8,329 nucleotides of DNA from Kangiella sp. (GTDB taxonomy: Bacteria > Pseudomonadota > Gammaproteobacteria > Enterobacterales > Kangiellaceae): NCBI GenBank assembly GCA_002733465.1, contig NVVT01000003.1, positions 229,724-238,052 of the forward strand, given 5' to 3'. The notes beneath the pieces are model-generated. The model searched no databases. It was given only the letters and a program-made list of their open reading frames with translations, and was not told the DNA's origin. A program made the position numbers and the translations under genes. Shown piece by piece: positions 6,648 to 8,329 of this stretch. Positions within the stretch are counted from its first letter, which is position 1; every line of letters starts with the position of its first letter.

Positions 6648-6676
6648 CTGAAATCAGCATCTTGCGGTGGGATGGG
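6648..6676. repeat. Right terminal inverted repeat of the MITE-like element
   Basis: The 29-bp right end ends GGTGGGATGGG and is the inverted partner of 6372-6400 with 25 of 29 identities. It is followed by TA and an AT-rich stretch leading to the end of the regulator gene at 6753. Confidence 0.75.
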
Positions 6677-6752
6677 TATAGCAATAAAAATAGAGAGATA
6701 TCTTAGAAAAACCACAAAATAAATTTTATTTAAACTTTAAAGTGCTTGAATT

Positions 6753-7727
6753 TCATAAAATAGGTATAAGCGATGTTTCAACTAATCGAGAAATTTTTGC
6801 CGAAGATTTAGTTTGCTGTGCCTGAAGGATTAGCTCTTTAGATAATTGAGGCGCTAAAGACTCTATAAATGCAAAAATGAATTCTCTAAAGTAAAGATTA
6901 CGATCAAAAACAACATTAACCAAAGATTTAGGGAATAGGTTTTCAATTGAAATGGAGACTAAATCTTCATCTAAATGTTCTTCGTAGGCCATATTTGCAA
7001 TGATACCGACCCCCAGCCCCATACGGACATAGGATTTAATTATCTCGCAATCTGTAGCAGAAAAAACAATTTCAGGAGAGAAACCATTTTCTTTGAATAT
7101 CTGTTCAATTCGATTAGTTTTTCCGCCGGAACTAGTATGAGTTAGCAAAGGATATTGAGCTAGCAAATCAAACGATATTTCTTCTGTACTGGCGAGCGGG
7201 TGCATTTTGGGGACTATGATACTTCGATTCCAATAGAAACAAGGTAGCTGGATTTTATCTGTAAAAACTTCTTCCCCTGCATGTACCAACGCCAAATCCA
7301 ACTTTCCATCATCCAGTTCACGATCAAGATTATCTCCTTCTCCTTGGTATATATGCATCGTTACATTCGAATATTGATGTCGATATGAATCGACTATGTC
7401 AGGTAAGAAATAACGGGAGAATGTATGTGATGCGGCTAAATTTAACCGCCCTTCTTTTTGATTCACATGGCTAGCAGCAATATTTTGAATACTACGAACT
7501 TGTTTGAGCATATTCTCTGCGATAGGCAGTATTTCTCGGCCAGCAGGGGTGATATTGGTCAAATGTTTACCGCTGCGCACAAATATCTCAACGCCTAGCT
7601 CATCTTCTAACAACCTAATTTGCTTACTAATACCCGGTTGTGATGTAAATAATGCTTCGGCGGTTGCAGAAACATTCAATTGATTACGTGCGACCTCAAA
7701 AATATATTTAATTTGCTGAAGTTTCAT
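6753..7727 (-). CDS. CysB-like LysR-type transcriptional regulator
   Basis: A 324-residue LysR-type regulator, the same length as enterobacterial CysB and clearly of that subgroup. It begins MKLQQIKYIFEV and has the winged-helix motif with TSQPGISKQIRLLEDELG (28-45) and RSGKHLT (51-57). A linker helix (about 61-88) and an effector-binding domain (about 93-300) follow, including LPCFYWNR (161-168), QYPLLT (191-196) and MGLGVGIIA (236-244). CysB activates sulfur assimilation genes and senses N-acetylserine and sulfide. Of the CysB anion-pocket residues I recall (T100, T102, Q103, T149, T202), this protein has S100, T102, F103, H149 and G202, so its effector may differ. The start ATG (7725-7727) has GGAAA about 6 nt upstream. 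It faces away from the response regulator and reads toward the DUF819 gene, across the MITE-like element. A dyad upstream may be its own binding site. The C-terminal tail (about 305-324) diverges from CysB. Confidence 0.88.
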   Translation of the reverse strand: MKLQQIKYIFEVARNQLNVSATAEALFTSQPGISKQIRLLEDELGVEIFVRSGKHLTNITPAGREILPIAENMLKQVRSIQNIAASHVNQKEGRLNLAASHTFSRYFLPDIVDSYRHQYSNVTMHIYQGEGDNLDRELDDGKLDLALVHAGEEVFTDKIQLPCFYWNRSIIVPKMHPLASTEEISFDLLAQYPLLTHTSSGGKTNRIEQIFKENGFSPEIVFSATDCEIIKSYVRMGLGVGIIANMAYEEHLDEDLVSISIENLFPKSLVNVVFDRNLYFREFIFAFIESLAPQLSKELILQAQQTKSSAKISRLVETSLIPIL

Positions 7728-7822
7728 TCATTTTCCATGAGTTTTATCCCTGCTCAGTTACCTATGAAACGATTTTTCAAGCGTTTTTAGACCCAGGGAA
7801 AAGATTTTTAATCATTTTTTTG

Positions 7823-7836
7823 TATAAACAGTTATA
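7823..7836. promoter_or_regulatory. Candidate LysR-type binding dyad upstream of the CysB-like gene
   Basis: TATAA-acag-TTATA is a perfect 5-bp inverted repeat about 100 bp upstream of the regulator start, in the region shared with the divergent response-regulator gene. Its size and AT content are compatible with the T-N11-A type of LysR box, and many LysR regulators repress their own divergent promoter. The right half also reads TATAAC on the minus strand, a possible -10 box. Such dyads are frequent in AT-rich DNA, so confidence is low. Confidence 0.25.
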
Positions 7837-7950
7837 AGCATAGACCCTTTTTAGCACTTAACAAGCTAGCTTTTACCTTTTATTTACTCAAATCGTCCAT
7901 TTTTTCCGTTTTATACAATGACTTATTACATGCACTCAAGAAATAACAAC

Positions 7951-7956
7951 TATACT
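7951..7956 (+). promoter_or_regulatory. Candidate -10 box for the response-regulator gene
   Basis: TATACT lies 158 bp upstream of the ATG at 8109. No good -35 hexamer is found 16-18 bp before it. If used, it would give a leader of about 145 nt containing the CTAG-rich dyads and the hairpins described separately. The rest of the 381-bp divergent intergenic region (7728-8108) contains no gene that I can support. Confidence 0.25.
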
Positions 7957-7994
7957 TTTAAATATTCAAACAATCATTCTAAGAAGCACTTGCT

Positions 7995-8042
7995 TAGACT
8001 AGAAGCTTATTCTAGAGCTAGAGGCCTAAACTAGACTAGCTC
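7995..8042. repeat. CTAG-rich cluster of interlocking inverted and direct repeats
   Basis: Five CTAG tetranucleotides fall within 41 bp (7999, 8012, 8018, 8031 and 8036). They form a dyad CTAGAA-gctta-TTCTAG (7999-8015), a second dyad GAGCTAG (8015-8021) / CTAGCTC (8036-8042), and a direct repeat TAGACTAG (7995-8002 and 8032-8039). The arrangement could be a multi-site operator or, in RNA, a structured leader. No known motif was matched. Confidence 0.5.
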
Positions 8043-8061
8043 CGAAATATAAAGTAAGACA

Positions 8062-8094
8062 CTAATCCCTATTCAAGATTAGGGTTATAGGGAT
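8062..8094 (+). promoter_or_regulatory. Two mutually exclusive hairpins before the response-regulator start
   Basis: CTAATC (8062-8067) can pair with GATTAG (8077-8082), and ATCCCTAT (8065-8072) can pair perfectly with ATAGGGAT (8087-8094). The two stems share bases, so only one can form at a time. The second ends 14 nt before the ATG and covers AGGG, the only purine-rich Shine-Dalgarno-like sequence nearby. This could control translation, or the DNA dyads could be operator sites. Confidence 0.35.
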
Positions 8095-8108
8095 ATTGAT
8101 ATAAAATA

Positions 8109-8329
8109 ATGTTTACATTAGCCAATAAAAATACGCTGATCATTGAAGACTTTACTGAATTTGCTCGCTCCGTAAGAACCATGCTTTATTCTTTAGGCAA
8201 TCAGTCCGTAGAAATTGTGAGCAATGCAGAAGACGCAATCGAAGCTTGTCGCACTAAGAAATTCGATGTACTTCTATCCGACTACAATTTAGGTGAACGC
8301 AAAGACGGTCAGCAACTATTAGAAGAACT
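8109..8329 (+). CDS. Response regulator receiver domain protein (3' end outside window)
   Basis: The first 73 codons of a gene that runs off the window. The N-terminus shows a CheY-like receiver: strand 1 ending LIIEDF with the acidic pair E13-D14, helix 1 (FARSVRTMLYSLG), and strand 3 VLLSDYNLGE with the phosphoacceptor aspartate D58, followed by DGQQLL leading into helix 3. The partner histidine kinase is not in view and the output domain is beyond the edge, so it could be a single-domain regulator, a DNA-binding one or a larger protein. The ATG at 8109 follows an in-frame TGA at 8097-8099, so it is the first available start. The Shine-Dalgarno is poor: AGGG lies 16 nt upstream. It is divergent from the CysB-like gene with a 381-bp gap. 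Confidence 0.85.
   Translation, partial: MFTLANKNTLIIEDFTEFARSVRTMLYSLGNQSVEIVSNAEDAIEACRTKKFDVLLSDYNLGERKDGQQLLEE

Larger units (their letters stand above)
6372..6676. mobile_element. MITE-like element with terminal inverted repeats and TA flanks
   Basis: A roughly 305-bp non-coding element. Its left end begins CCCATCCCACC and its right end, read in reverse complement, begins with the same 11 bases. The match continues for 29 bp with 25 identities (6372-6400 against 6648-6676). TA dinucleotides flank both ends (6370-6371 and 6677-6678), the target duplication expected of Tc1/mariner or IS630-type transposition; the symmetry also extends outward as ATA/TAT. There is no transposase gene, so it would move only in trans. 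Internally it holds a 9-bp inverted pair TCAGCTAGG (6557-6565) / CCTAGCTGA (6636-6644), an 8-bp pair GGCTAGTC (6441-6448) / GACTAGCC (6597-6604), and a 5-bp stem CCTAC/GTAGG (6500-6514). It is visibly richer in G and C than its surroundings. It accounts for most of the 501-bp gene-free stretch 6252-6752. I do not recognise it as a named element. Confidence 0.72.

Noticed and set aside
6367..6686. CAATA direct repeat (6367-6371 and 6682-6686) as target-site duplication of the MITE-like element
   Set aside because: The right copy is separated from the terminal repeat by TATAG while the left abuts it; TA flanks give a symmetric and simpler boundary.
6717..6731. AT-only palindrome AAATAAA-t-TTTATTT as terminator of the regulator gene
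   Set aside because: No GC in the stem and no T-tract beyond what the AT-rich sequence gives; would not form a stable terminator.
7764..7790. Eight-codon basic mini-ORF (ATG AAA CGA ... TAG)
   Set aside because: Too short, no ribosome binding site; expected by chance.
7918..8034. A 38-codon open frame (ATG to TAG) upstream of the response regulator
   Set aside because: No Shine-Dalgarno, composition dominated by Asn, Tyr, Ser and Lys as expected of random AT-rich DNA, and its 3' part overlaps the CTAG repeat cluster.

Overview
The window is AT-rich DNA from a bacterium, most likely a marine-type gammaproteobacterium. The main evidence is a LysR-type regulator that matches gammaproteobacterial CysB in exact length (324 aa) and along its N-terminal half. 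Low GC, a DUF819 membrane protein and a receiver-domain protein fit that setting. I would not name a genus from sequence alone.

Layout, left to right. Bases 1-119 hold at most the tail of a gene entering from the left. On the minus strand at 120-980 lies an unrecognised four-helix membrane protein with a C-terminal domain resembling bacterial PH domains. Next, also on the minus strand, is a type II toxin-antitoxin pair: a Phd/YefM-like antitoxin (1449-1670) upstream of a RelE/ParE-like toxin (1077-1412). A 238-bp intergenic region with a consensus -10 box leads into a plus-strand Ser/Thr protein kinase (1909-3672). This carries one intact kinase domain, one degenerate kinase domain and a C-terminal membrane anchor. 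It meets, tail to tail and with stop codons overlapping in TTAA, a minus-strand protein with three FHA-like domains and its own C-terminal anchor (3669-4811). Upstream of that on the minus strand is a DUF819 family multi-pass membrane protein (4902-6251). A roughly 305-bp MITE-like element with 29-bp imperfect terminal inverted repeats (6372-6676) separates it from the CysB-like regulator (6753-7727, minus). A 381-bp divergent intergenic region rich in CTAG sites and overlapping hairpins precedes a plus-strand response-regulator receiver domain (8109 onward), which is cut by the window edge.

How the genes may work together. The kinase and the FHA protein are the most coherent unit: an Hanks-type kinase plus phosphothreonine-reading FHA domains, both predicted to sit on the inner membrane by a C-terminal helix, with no type VI secretion genes in view. 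The degenerate second kinase domain could be a scaffold or a phosphorylated docking site for the FHA protein; this is inference. The CysB-like regulator may control the DUF819 gene downstream of it or itself, but nothing here proves it. The toxin-antitoxin pair and the membrane protein beside it look like accessory cargo.
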